DNA from: an uncultured Saprospiraceae bacterium
GTDB lineage: Bacteria > Bacteroidota > Bacteroidia > Chitinophagales > Saprospiraceae
NCBI GenBank assembly: GCA_937973565.1
Contig: CALJKQ010000189.1
Span: 1 to 17,550, forward strand
DNA: 17,550 nucleotides
Reading direction: 5' to 3'
A program made the translations under genes and the position numbers. Within the stretch, counting starts at the first letter, position 1, and each line of letters starts with the position of its first letter. Under the pieces are notes generated by a model. That model saw only the letters and a program-made list of their open reading frames with translations, was not told the DNA's origin and searched no databases. This document shows, piece by piece, positions 1 through 7,305 of this stretch.

Positions 1-366
1 CGGGCTGGTAGTCAAATTTGAACCTACATTATTTCCATCTATCAACTGCATTTCCAAAAATCTGTTGTAAGGGGTACCATCAACAACATAAGTCCCAGTG
101 TTACTGTTTTGGGTGAAATTTCCAGAAGTAGCCCAACCTAATGCAGTCGCGGGGGAAACATCTAAAACTGGAGCAGTAGCTTCTGGATCATTATAATAGA
201 ATCCAAAATTAAATCCAGCGAGGTTTGCAGTCCCTGTCGTGGTATGTGCATAATAATTTACCCTGGTGCCACCATTTGAAATGTCATAGGAAAATCTGAC
301 ATTTTGTATTTGTCCAAATAAGAATACCCCTGACAAAGAAATTATTAGTGTAATAAATATTTTCAT
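1..366 (-). CDS. Secreted protein of unknown function, 3' part missing (left window edge)
   Basis: This open frame starts at an ATG at 366 and runs off the left edge after 122 codons without a stop. Residues 1 to about 18 are a hydrophobic signal peptide (MKIFITLIISLSGVFLFGQ), with cleavage probable before the glutamine, as is usual in Bacteroidota. The mature part begins with a beta-rich stretch (NVRFSYDISNGG, then GFNFGFYYND), suggesting an immunoglobulin- or cohesin-like sandwich; that is inference from pattern only. It starts 19 bp after the stop of the upstream dockerin-like gene on the same strand, with no terminator between, so the two are probably co-transcribed. The C-terminus, where a T9SS sorting domain would lie, is outside the window. 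No specific function can be assigned. Reading-frame reality is supported by the signal peptide and the tight spacing. Confidence 0.8.
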   Translation of the reverse strand, partial: MKIFITLIISLSGVFLFGQIQNVRFSYDISNGGTRVNYYAHTTTGTANLAGFNFGFYYNDPEATAPVLDVSPATALGWATSGNFTQNSNTGTYVVDGTPYNRFLEMQLIDGNNVGSNLTTSP

Positions 367-385
367 TTTAGAATTTTTAAACTGT

Positions 386-2008
386 TTAAAGATCTGCTGT
401 TTTTGAAACGGTGGTGGCACTCTTCACAAGACCAAAATCAAGCGCGTTTTTGTTTTTATCAAAATTGACATCAAATATAGAATATACATTTGTTGCAGTT
501 GAAGTTGTATTGGTTTTAGTTAAGCCAAAGTCAAGAGCGTTTAAAGAATGGTCAACATTGGCAGTAATGGCTGCTGTGTCGCTGATTTTAATACTATTTA
601 CATTGCCGTCCCATAAAGCATTTTTTGAATTTACAGTCTTCATAGGGCTATTGCCTGTCATATTATTATAAAAAGCAGCAGTACCTGTTGTAAAATCAAC
701 CACACTTGGAGATACTTGATCTAATGGAATGGTGGATACTGTCCTTATTGGTAAGTGATTCCTATGCACCACCTTAACAATAGAGTTATTATCTGCGTCT
801 TTTATCCTTGGAAGGGTGGTATACGTTGGAGATACTATTTCACCTGTGCTCAACAAAAGTGCACTTACTTTTGAAATAGCATTGCTTGTTGCAAAATTTG
901 TTGTTCCAGTAGGAAATACCTCCAATTTTACCCAATCAACAATTTTTGGATGTTGAGGGAAAAAAGCTGAATCCACCACAGCTGCACCTGCATCCGTATA
1001 AGGGCTGCTAATTGCAAATTTTCCAAGGATATTTATCCCTGTCAATAAGTTGAGGTTTGTCCTCATTGTATCAGCTGTTAAATTATACGGACCTGCAAGG
1101 AAAACCTTAAGGTTGGCTTTTCCAAAGAAATTAGTACCTGTAAAGTCAGCAGATAAATCATCAGTAGTTCCTGTTACTGTTGATGTTCCATTTGTGGTAG
1201 CACCAACATATGACCATTCAGCGGCATCATAAACTGCACCTTTTATTAAAGCTTGGTTACCCGCTTCATCTCCTGCAGCATAGGTTCCCAAAAGTGTGTT
1301 GGAATATCCGGTAAATCCGGTTGCATCAATTTCCCAATATCTATTTAAAAAAGATTCAGCATCGGCAGGTTTGCTTGGGTGAACTACATTATTCACTTTT
1401 GCTTTCAGGTTTCCTGAAACGGTCGTTCCTGAGAATGAGCTGGCCAATGGAGAATATTTGGTTGCATCTCCTACAGGAAATGTAAACGGCTCATTGGTGT
1501 AGGTAGCATCTGCCAGATTTTTCTGAACAACACCTGTTCCTGCAGTTACCACATACTTATCGGTACCATAGCCAGTTGCAGTAGCCGTTGAACTCATTAC
1601 CAAATTATTGTTGCCCAGCACAAGTTTAGTGCTGCCTGCTGATGCAAAATTCAAATTGCCTGTTACAGTGGCAGCATCGGTGAGTGTAACGGTGGAACCT
1701 ACTTTAGAAATTTCCAGGTTGGAAATGGAAGCTCCATTGGATTTAAAATTGCTATTGGCATTACCACTGAATTTTACTTTGGAACCAGACTGGGTTGTCA
1801 TGGTAGCATTATTGGTCAAATGGCCCTGTACTTCCAAAACGCCGGTGCCTTCAACGGCTATGGTACCAGCTCCATTGTTGGTAACATCTGATTCTACAAA
1901 CAATGTAGCACCATTTTTAATGGTAATGGTAGCGCCGTCGTTGACCAGTTGGGCGAATGACAACGATGCCATCATTGTCAACATTACTGCTAAGGTGATT
2001 TTCCTCAT
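386..2008 (-). CDS. Secreted Bacteroidota surface protein with C-terminal dockerin-like doublet
   Basis: This 540-residue exported protein has a clear signal peptide (residues 1-19, ending SLSFA before Q20). Residues 21-140 are rich in Asn, Thr and Gly with short repeating strands (GATITIKNGATLFVES and similar), suggesting a beta-solenoid. Residues 300-425 follow a pattern I recognise from large Bacteroidota surface proteins: a KVFLAGPYN block, a VDWVKLEV block and a VVHRNHLPI block. The end holds a dockerin-like doublet: LWDGNVNSIKISD, then NALDFGLTK at 490-498, and DVNFDKNKNALDFGLVK at 513-529. The related consensus is roughly DVNxDGxVNALD; here the glycine and some calcium-ligand positions are lost. 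No T9SS sorting tail follows, and the protein ends 11 residues after the second repeat. Its role is unknown; adhesion or surface-complex assembly is an inference. It heads a two-gene unit with the partial secreted gene to its left. Confidence 0.88.
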   Translation of the reverse strand: MRKITLAVMLTMMASLSFAQLVNDGATITIKNGATLFVESDVTNNGAGTIAVEGTGVLEVQGHLTNNATMTTQSGSKVKFSGNANSNFKSNGASISNLEISKVGSTVTLTDAATVTGNLNFASAGSTKLVLGNNNLVMSSTATATGYGTDKYVVTAGTGVVQKNLADATYTNEPFTFPVGDATKYSPLASSFSGTTVSGNLKAKVNNVVHPSKPADAESFLNRYWEIDATGFTGYSNTLLGTYAAGDEAGNQALIKGAVYDAAEWSYVGATTNGTSTVTGTTDDLSADFTGTNFFGKANLKVFLAGPYNLTADTMRTNLNLLTGINILGKFAISSPYTDAGAAVVDSAFFPQHPKIVDWVKLEVFPTGTTNFATSNAISKVSALLLSTGEIVSPTYTTLPRIKDADNNSIVKVVHRNHLPIRTVSTIPLDQVSPSVVDFTTGTAAFYNNMTGNSPMKTVNSKNALWDGNVNSIKISDTAAITANVDHSLNALDFGLTKTNTTSTATNVYSIFDVNFDKNKNALDFGLVKSATTVSKTADL

Positions 2009-2036
2009 TTAAATATGATTTTTGTCTATTTCAACG

Positions 2037-2068
2037 TAAATATAATTGCTTTTCCCTACAGGAACCAA
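2037..2068 (-). promoter_or_regulatory. Possible promoter of the dockerin-like secreted gene
   Basis: On the minus strand TTG at 2066-2068 is followed after 21 bp by TATATTTA at 2037-2044, one base off the Bacteroidota -7 consensus TAnnTTTG. The box lies 28 bp before the ATG at 2008. The mismatch in the final G makes this tentative. Confidence 0.35.
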
Positions 2069-2241
2069 AAAAAATTAGTAAAATGCTGAAATTGATGAGT
2101 AAACGGTAGATAATACCCATTGAGCTGTTGGGTAACTTAGGACAATATTCTTCATAATCAACATCTTAGGATTATATTTTGGTTATTATTAATATGTATT
2201 TTATCGTCATTACAGAGGTAAAAATAATAAGTCAAAACCTT

Positions 2242-2250
2242 TAGTTTTGT
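2242..2250 (+). promoter_or_regulatory. -7 box upstream of the GNAT gene
   Basis: TAGTTTTGT matches the Bacteroidota -7 consensus TAnnTTTGY exactly and lies 22 bp before the ATG at 2273. No TTG is present 17-23 bp upstream, so only half of the promoter signature is visible. Confidence 0.5.
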
Positions 2251-2272
2251 GACTTAATATGTTGACAATTTA

Positions 2273-2764
2273 ATGATCACTTCCCCTATTATTCGGCCCA
2301 TTTCTATGGAAGATAACCCAATACTGGCAGAAATTATCAGAACGGCTTTGTCAGAATTCGGGGCCAATAAACCGGGAACCGTCTATTTTGACCCCACTAC
2401 AGACGCCCTTTTTGAATTGTTTCAAACTCCCGGAAGTAGCTACTTCGTGGCTGAAGTAGATGGCCGTGTGGTGGGTGGTGCGGGAATTTTTCCTACTGAC
2501 CAGCTACCCCATGGGGTGGCAGAATTGGTAAAAATGTACCTGCGCAAGGAATTCAGGGGACTGGGATACGGCAAATTACTGGTGCAGCATGCCGAACACT
2601 TTGCCAAAAACATGGGATACACCGGGGTTTACCTGGAAAGTATGCCTGAGCTTAGTACAGCTCTTTCGATGTACGAAAAAATGGGCTATACATACCTCAA
2701 GGCTCCAATGGGTAATTCCGGACATACGGGCTGTGAACTTTGGATGTTTAAAGCGTTAGATTAA
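2273..2764 (+). CDS. GNAT family N-acetyltransferase
   Basis: This 163-residue protein is the size of a single-domain GNAT enzyme, which transfers an acetyl group from acetyl-CoA to an amine. The acetyl-CoA pyrophosphate-binding motif A is visible as RGLGYGKLL at residues 95-103 (the Q/RxxGxG/A pattern), preceded by the strand AELVKMYLRKEFRG. The C-terminal motif B region contains MYEKMGYTYL at 133-142. The first 60 residues form the usual variable substrate-facing half. The substrate cannot be predicted. It is the only plus-strand gene here: it faces the dockerin-like gene head to head across 264 bp and converges with the DinB gene across 124 bp. The ATG at 2273 fits the length of the family and the -7 box 22 bp upstream. 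Confidence 0.9.
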   Translation: MITSPIIRPISMEDNPILAEIIRTALSEFGANKPGTVYFDPTTDALFELFQTPGSSYFVAEVDGRVVGGAGIFPTDQLPHGVAELVKMYLRKEFRGLGYGKLLVQHAEHFAKNMGYTGVYLESMPELSTALSMYEKMGYTYLKAPMGNSGHTGCELWMFKALD

Positions 2765-2851
2765 GCCTGACTCTTGCCTTATATTATAAAGTTCCATAAT
2801 TCTGAAGCTCATCCGGACGCTTTAACTTCAAATAATGTTTTATTATGCACT

Positions 2852-2884
2852 TATAAAAGTCGCTTCCCAATCAAGCGGAAGCGA
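2852..2884 (-). terminator. Putative terminator of the DinB-family gene
   Basis: An 8 bp perfect stem (TCGCTTCC pairing with GGAAGCGA, 2860-2884) with a 9-nt loop sits 4 bp beyond the stop at 2889. On the minus strand it is followed by ACTTTTAT, a short, interrupted T tract. In the plus direction it is followed by AAATTT, so it serves the GNAT gene poorly. Confidence 0.5.
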
Positions 2885-2888
2885 AAAT

Positions 2889-3386
2889 TTAGAATTTCAA
2901 ATTGTAATATGCCAGCAAATCAAGGGTGGTCACATCTTCAAAGCCAATTTGTCTCAATTGGGTAACAAGCTGTCCCCTGTGATAGGCCGAATGATTAAAA
3001 ACATGTGCCAGAATTTTATACGTCTCCTGTTCATATTCCTCACCATTGAGTCTTTTATATTTCAAAGGGGCGCTTAAGTCTGATTCCTCCAGGTTTTCCG
3101 TAAACATTAATAGCCCTGCAGATGCTTTTTCCCACAGGTGAATAGCATCCGATTTTGACCCTGCAAAAGTAGTCGGTAGCCAGGATGGATGGGGGTTATG
3201 GTGCAGTCGATCCAACCATATTTTTTCTGCTCCGATGATGTGAAGAGAGGTCTGACCAACGCTGTTAAAACTGGAAACCACAGGAGCATTCCACTGTTCT
3301 TCAGAAATGAGTTTCAACCAGGAAATTACGGTGTGATTGGCCCATTGATTATAGGTTGCGAGTTCAATGAAATATTTTTTTTGCAA
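2889..3386 (-). CDS. DinB/DUF664-family four-helix protein, TTG start
   Basis: This 165-residue protein belongs to the DinB superfamily of metal-binding four-helix bundles, which includes DNA-damage-inducible proteins and thiol-dependent S-transferases. The N-terminal signature ATYNQWANHTV (residues 10-20) and the three candidate metal-binding histidines are present: H49 in SLHIIGAE, H132 in VFNH and H136 in YHRGQL. The start is unusual. The codon at 3384-3386 reads TTG on the minus strand, and no ATG or GTG occurs between it and the upstream in-frame stop; the family's N-terminal pattern begins right here, so TTG is the most likely start. The substrate and thiol are unknown, and a role in DNA damage cannot be inferred from the name. 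It lies 174 bp downstream of purA with a -7 box of its own, so it is probably transcribed separately. Confidence 0.88.
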   Translation of the reverse strand: MQKKYFIELATYNQWANHTVISWLKLISEEQWNAPVVSSFNSVGQTSLHIIGAEKIWLDRLHHNPHPSWLPTTFAGSKSDAIHLWEKASAGLLMFTENLEESDLSAPLKYKRLNGEEYEQETYKILAHVFNHSAYHRGQLVTQLRQIGFEDVTTLDLLAYYNLKF

Positions 3387-3423
3387 AACTTTGGATTTAA
3401 AGTGACAATGACAACTGCTAAGC

Positions 3424-3431
3424 CAAAATTA
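3424..3431 (-). promoter_or_regulatory. -7 box upstream of the DinB-family gene
   Basis: On the minus strand this reads TAATTTTG, an exact TAnnTTTG match, 37 bp before the TTG start at 3386. No TTG lies at the expected 17-23 bp spacing upstream. Confidence 0.45.
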
Positions 3432-3474
3432 ATCAAAGTATTGAATTGAATAGTGCTTGAGCGTGGAAATAAAA

Positions 3475-3487
3475 AATGACAGTCATT
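3475..3487. promoter_or_regulatory. 13-bp interrupted palindrome, possible operator
   Basis: AATGAC-A-GTCATT is a perfect 6+1+6 inverted repeat in the purA-DinB intergenic region, about 43 bp upstream of the DinB -7 box. Its stems are too short and close for an RNA hairpin, so if functional it would be a protein-binding site. No regulator can be named. Confidence 0.25.
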
Positions 3488-3560
3488 GCCAAAATGATGT
3501 TCATAAAGGAAGCTTAAGCCAAAATAAAGGGAGGAATCGTCAAAATACTATTTATCCCTC

Positions 3561-4829
3561 TCACCGCACGATTAACTCAGATCTTTCAGGACCTGTCGAA
3601 ATCATTGAAATGTTGGTTTTGAGCTGATTTTCTAAATACGTCAGATATGTCCTTGCATTTTCCGGCAGTTTGTGAAAATCGTTAATACCGGCAAGGTCCT
3701 GATTCCAGCCTTTATGCGCAGAATACTCAACCTTCATATCGGTTGAACACAAATCAAAGGGCAATTCTGTAGTGCTGTTTCCGTCGTATTGATATTGTTC
3801 ACCCACCAGGATTTCATCAAAGTCATTGAGTACATCGAGCTTTGTGATGATCACCTGGGTGACGCCATTGATCATGATGGTATACAACAATTGTGGGATA
3901 TCGATCCAGCCACAGCGACGGGGTCTTCCCGTTGTAGCGCCGAATTCGTGTCCGATTTGGCGCATTCTTTCTCCTGTTTCATTTTCCTGTTCAGTAGGAA
4001 AGGGTCCTGAGCCTACTCTGGTGCAATATGCTTTGGCGATGCCCATAACCTCATTAATTTTAGAGGGTGGAATACCCAATCCTGAGCAAACGCCTGCTGT
4101 AATGGTATTGGAAGAAGTGACAAAGGGATAAGTACCGTAATCAATGTCCAGCATAGAGCCCTGCGCGCCTTCGGCCAATACTTTTTTGCGGTCGGCAAGT
4201 GCATTGTTGATAAAATATTCTCCGTTTACCGTTTTAAGTGACTTGAGCACTTCAAGGCTGGAAAACCACTTTTCCTCTTCTGCTTCTAAGTCAAACGCAA
4301 CCTCGGGAAACTGACGCAACAAGCCCTTGTGTTTTTCTACCAGGGCATTGTATTTATTCTGAAAGTCAGGTGCGAAAATATCACCCACACGCAGTCCGTT
4401 TCTGCCGGTTTTATCCATATAGGTGGGACCAATTCCCTTTAATGTAGAGCCAATTTTTTCTTTTCCTTTGCTGGCTTCTGAAGCAGCATCGAGCCAACGA
4501 TGGCTTGGGAGTATGAGGTGCGCTTTTCGGGAAATGAGTAATCTGTCTCTGTAAGAAATCCCTTCTCTGTCCAACGCCAGGAGCTCTTTTTCAAAAGTAA
4601 TGGGATCGATTACCACCCCGGCGCCAATAAGGTTGAGGATTTTGGGTCTGAAAACACCTGAGGGGATGGTATGCAGCACATATTTGTTTTCGTTGATCCG
4701 AATGGTATGACCCGCATTGGGGCCGCCCTGAAATCTGGCTACAATGTCGTATTGGTCTGCTATATAGTCAACTACCTTTCCTTTTCCTTCGTCACCCCAT
4801 TGCAGGCCTAATAAAACATCTATGTACAT
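3561..4829 (-). CDS. purA: Adenylosuccinate synthetase
   Basis: PurA joins IMP and aspartate using GTP to form adenylosuccinate, the first step from IMP to AMP, in the cytoplasm. The 422-residue length is typical. The N-terminal signature QWGDEGKGK (10-18) includes the catalytic Asp13, and NAGHTI (38-43) includes the catalytic His41. Other family blocks in order are KGIGPTYMDKTGRNGLRVGD (131-150), AEGAQGSMLDIDYGTYPFVT (219-238), RVGSGPFPTE (271-280), TTGRPRRCGWID (299-310), the guanine-binding TKLDVL (329-334), and STGPERSELI near the end. The ATG at 4829 places the signature at the usual distance. No other pur gene is adjacent. A -7 box lies 25 bp upstream, so the gene appears to have its own promoter. 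No convincing terminator follows it. Confidence 0.98.
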   Translation of the reverse strand: MYIDVLLGLQWGDEGKGKVVDYIADQYDIVARFQGGPNAGHTIRINENKYVLHTIPSGVFRPKILNLIGAGVVIDPITFEKELLALDREGISYRDRLLISRKAHLILPSHRWLDAASEASKGKEKIGSTLKGIGPTYMDKTGRNGLRVGDIFAPDFQNKYNALVEKHKGLLRQFPEVAFDLEAEEEKWFSSLEVLKSLKTVNGEYFINNALADRKKVLAEGAQGSMLDIDYGTYPFVTSSNTITAGVCSGLGIPPSKINEVMGIAKAYCTRVGSGPFPTEQENETGERMRQIGHEFGATTGRPRRCGWIDIPQLLYTIMINGVTQVIITKLDVLNDFDEILVGEQYQYDGNSTTELPFDLCSTDMKVEYSAHKGWNQDLAGINDFHKLPENARTYLTYLENQLKTNISMISTGPERSELIVR

Positions 4830-4854
4830 TGTTTTGAGGTTGGTTGTTAAGCGC

Positions 4855-4863
4855 GCAAAGATA
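4855..4863 (-). promoter_or_regulatory. -7 box of the purA promoter
   Basis: The minus strand reads TATCTTTGC, a perfect TAnnTTTGY match, 25 bp before the purA ATG. There is no clear TTG at 17-23 bp upstream. The tandem-repeat block begins only about 20 bp upstream of this box. Confidence 0.55.
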
Positions 4864-4883
4864 GTTAATTTTTTATTGTTTGG

Positions 4884-5043
4884 CCGGGTAACGGAGCATC
4901 GGGCAACGGAGCATCCGGGAACCGCTGTCCGCTTATCTACCTGGCTAACACCAGTTAGACAGGCGGCTCACCACTGTCCGGGAACTGCTGTCCGGGAACC
5001 GAGCATCCGGCAACCGAGCATTCGGCAACCGAGCATCCGGGGC
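4884..5043. repeat. Degenerate 14-15 bp tandem repeats split by a hairpin insert
   Basis: This lies in the only gene-free stretch longer than 300 bp (4830-5166). Plus-strand units are CGGGTAACGGAGCAT (4885-4899), CGGGCAACGGAGCAT (4900-4914), CCGGGAACCGCTGT (4915-4928), then a 49 bp interruption, then CCGGGAACTGCTGT (4978-4991), CCGGGAACCGAGCAT (4992-5006), CCGGCAACCGAGCAT (5007-5021) and TCGGCAACCGAGCAT (5022-5036), plus a partial unit. So there are seven units of two related types (ending GAGCAT or CTGT). The block looks GC-rich against its flanks. It could be a local expansion or a copy of a dispersed intergenic repeat; a single window cannot separate these. A plus-strand open frame runs through it (RQPSI repeated), but I regard that as a by-product of the 15 bp period. 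Confidence 0.85.
4929..4966. repeat. Imperfect 16-bp inverted repeat inside the tandem repeat block
   Basis: The arms CCGCTTATCTACCTGG and CCAGTTAGACAGGCGG flank a 6-nt loop (CTAACA). Of 16 opposed positions 13 are Watson-Crick and one is a G-T wobble, with two mismatches. The element sits exactly at the end of the third tandem unit (ending 4928). It has no T tract and so is not a normal terminator. It may be a small mobile hairpin element or a folded RNA or DNA structure. Confidence 0.7.
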
Positions 5044-5114
5044 TTACAACACTGCGCTGGTATGGGGGTATGCGAATAGGGTGTATAAATAAATGGTGGA
5101 AAGGGCAATGCCCA

Positions 5115-5149
5115 TAAAAAAAGGGACCCAAATTGAGTCCCTTTTTTTT
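5115..5149 (-). terminator. Rho-independent terminator after the Omp28-like secreted gene
   Basis: GGGAC at 5123-5127 pairs with GTCCC at 5137-5141, extended by flanking A/T pairs. On the minus strand a run of seven T follows the stem, 18-50 bp beyond the stop at 5167. The plus direction also ends in eight T, so the hairpin could act both ways, but no plus-strand gene reads into it. Confidence 0.85.
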
Positions 5150-5166
5150 ATCTATAAAAATCTAAT

Positions 5167-7176
5167 TTACTTCTGCACCACTATATTTTTGGTGATTTCC
5201 TGTGTACCTGCTTTGATGCGGGCCAGGTAGCTGCCATTGTTGAATTGTGAGGCATTGAGCAACAATTCATTTTTACCACTCAGTTTGCCATAATTTTTGG
5301 ATGCTACCAATTTGCCGCAGATGTCGAAGATATCAACGCTTACCTCAGCCGGATTGTCGAGGGTAAGATCGATGATAGACTCGTAAGCTACAGGGTTGGG
5401 ATAGATAACTACATCTCCATTGAGGGCAATGTCATTGGCTCCCAAAACAAAACCTTCTGTAAGGGCCTCTTCCAGGGTAGCTTTGGCTCCATTGTCGATA
5501 AGACCTGAAGGTGCAAACAAGATGGGTACGATGTGGATATTGTCAAGGTTGATACCTGCCGGGATGGTTACTTCAAAATTCATGTAAACTACATCATCCT
5601 TTTTATAAGAAGTTTTAGGTAGGGCAGTGCCTTTGAATCCGCCGGTAAGAACCCTTGCTACGTGGTTGTACACCATTTGAGACGCCGGAACGGTAGAAGG
5701 CAAATTTTCATATCCACCCATAGGTCCGTTGGCTCCACCTGCATAATAATTTGCCTGAGCATAACCGGAAGCTGTGCCTGTGACGCTATCCTCAACAATT
5801 ACAACTGCCATTTTGTAAGAACCTGAAGCATTGGCTTTGAAAGTGATTTTGGGAGAAATAAGCATTTTTCTGGAGGTTTCATCATAAGAAGCGCCTACCT
5901 TAATACTTGATTTAGGTGCCTCTGCAATCCTTGAAAAGAAATTGCTTTCGATGGCCAAAGGATCGATGATGGCAGTTCTTCCAACGGTTGCACTAGGGAA
6001 GCCTGAAAAGCCGGAAAGGCCTCTGATACCTGTGTCGTACTCTGCTACCACCATTGGGTCGTTGTTGTGTACGGCAATACCTATAAAGTAATCAGGATAT
6101 TTTTTGCTCAACTTATCCAAAGACACAGCGCCTCTTGGGCACCAGCCACACCACGTGCCGGTAGCTTCTTCTGCGATGACCACTTTGTCTTCTGCCGGAG
6201 TTACGCCTACTACAGCAGATGATGATGCGTTGTTGGCAATATCTTCATCACTTACTCCTATCAGTTTTGCATTCACCTGAATTGGATTTGAACCATTTAA
6301 AACTGTAAGTTCTTCATCAAACTGTATTGTTTTGGTTTCCAGGCTTGCCAAATTAAAACTTGTTATTGTTTTCTTTCCGGAAACAGCTCCGTAGGTAAAT
6401 TCGATTTCCATGTCGTTTGCCGTGTTGGCTCCTAAGTTGGTCAGCTTAATACCCAGAGGGGCTTTTGAGCCTGTGAGATCTTTGGGAGCAACGGAAACAC
6501 CACTGATACCAATGTCGTTGGGTTTAGGAACGAAAGCATCATGGGAATAGTAAAAATCATCAACATAAAAAGAAGCATTGGCATTGGAAGGATAAATGTC
6601 GATGGAGGCCACTTTATTGCTGGCCAGGGTGAACGTACCGATAGATTCCCCATTTACGGATGCTGACCAGAGGTTAGCAGAAATATTACCGGATATTTCA
6701 AAATTGAACCACTCTCCTTGCGTAAATTTACCTCCGCCCAGGTTGGCTCCTCCTCCTGTCAAAGCCACAGAACCATCTGCATTGAAATTGACGTCAATCG
6801 CCCAGGTAGTACCAATGGTCTTTTCTGCCTGCAAGTTGAAATAAGCTGTATTTCCTGCATCGATAAATAATTTCATGCCCAATTTGAATACACCGTCTGT
6901 GTAGGCATCGGTAAAAGGCAAAACAACGTCCTGAGGTCCACCTCCTGAGGCAGTGGATGAAAAGTAAATACTTTTAGTGCCGCTGGCAGCTTTGGCTGAA
7001 GTAATCTTGGTATCTTCGGCAGTACCGTCTTTGACACTCCAGGTCGTCCACTTATCTGATTGAGGACCAAGGTATTCCCCATCGGTATAGCTTTCAAAGT
7101 CATCAAAAAAAGAAACTTGTGCGGTGGCAAAGTTTAAGGTTAGAAGAAATAACAAAAGGAAGTAAACTTGCTTCAT
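5167..7176 (-). CDS. T9SS-exported protein with Omp28/thioredoxin-like CGWC domain
   Basis: This 669-residue protein is made for export. Residues 1-19 are a signal peptide (LLTLNFATA before Q20). Residues 22-212 resemble a concanavalin/LamG-like jelly roll (FFDDFESYTDGEYLG at the start, SFYVDDFYYSHD at the end). Residues 220-325 look like a CARDB-type beta domain (DIGISGVSVAPKDL, IKLTNLGANTAND). Residues 330-420 are thioredoxin-like of the Omp28 type: EEATGTWCGWCPRG places a CxxC at C343 and C346, and GFPSATVGR supplies the expected cis-proline near P394. The last 83 residues match a type A T9SS sorting domain (VVIYPNPV, VDIFDICGKLV, GSYLARI, KNIVVQK), so export across the outer membrane followed by surface attachment or release is expected. 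An extracellular thiol-disulfide role is inferred, not shown. It follows fba on the same strand after a 129 bp gap; no clear promoter was found there. Confidence 0.92.
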   Translation of the reverse strand: MKQVYFLLLFLLTLNFATAQVSFFDDFESYTDGEYLGPQSDKWTTWSVKDGTAEDTKITSAKAASGTKSIYFSSTASGGGPQDVVLPFTDAYTDGVFKLGMKLFIDAGNTAYFNLQAEKTIGTTWAIDVNFNADGSVALTGGGANLGGGKFTQGEWFNFEISGNISANLWSASVNGESIGTFTLASNKVASIDIYPSNANASFYVDDFYYSHDAFVPKPNDIGISGVSVAPKDLTGSKAPLGIKLTNLGANTANDMEIEFTYGAVSGKKTITSFNLASLETKTIQFDEELTVLNGSNPIQVNAKLIGVSDEDIANNASSSAVVGVTPAEDKVVIAEEATGTWCGWCPRGAVSLDKLSKKYPDYFIGIAVHNNDPMVVAEYDTGIRGLSGFSGFPSATVGRTAIIDPLAIESNFFSRIAEAPKSSIKVGASYDETSRKMLISPKITFKANASGSYKMAVVIVEDSVTGTASGYAQANYYAGGANGPMGGYENLPSTVPASQMVYNHVARVLTGGFKGTALPKTSYKKDDVVYMNFEVTIPAGINLDNIHIVPILFAPSGLIDNGAKATLEEALTEGFVLGANDIALNGDVVIYPNPVAYESIIDLTLDNPAEVSVDIFDICGKLVASKNYGKLSGKNELLLNASQFNNGSYLARIKAGTQEITKNIVVQK

Positions 7177-7305
7177 GTTTTATTAGTTTTTAGTGTGTTA
7201 GCAAAACAATATCCCGTCCGACGGTAGTATGTCGGAAAATTTTCATAAAAATAAAGTAATATTCCCAATAAAAAGAGTTGGTGGGCGACAAAACCCGCAT
7301 CTATT

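Noticed and set aside
2114..2134. TACCCA-9 nt-TGGGTA inverted repeat in the 264 bp divergent region
   Set aside because: Six-bp arms in AT-rich DNA could be chance; it is too far from either predicted -7 box to argue for an operator.
4884..5043. CRISPR array
   Set aside because: Units are 14-15 bp and directly abutting without unique spacers, and no cas genes are present.
4822..5079. Plus-strand open frame through the repeat block (RQPSI repeats)
   Set aside because: It overlaps the purA start and promoter on the other strand, and its repeating peptide is explained by the 15 bp DNA period; no promoter or recognisable domain.
7205..7245. Inverted repeat CCGAC-8 nt-GTCGG in the fba-Omp28 gap, and a TTTTG near 7210, considered as terminator or promoter
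   Set aside because: No T tract follows the 5-bp stem on either strand, and the sequence near it (TATTGTTTTG) has four rather than two bases between TA and TTTG.
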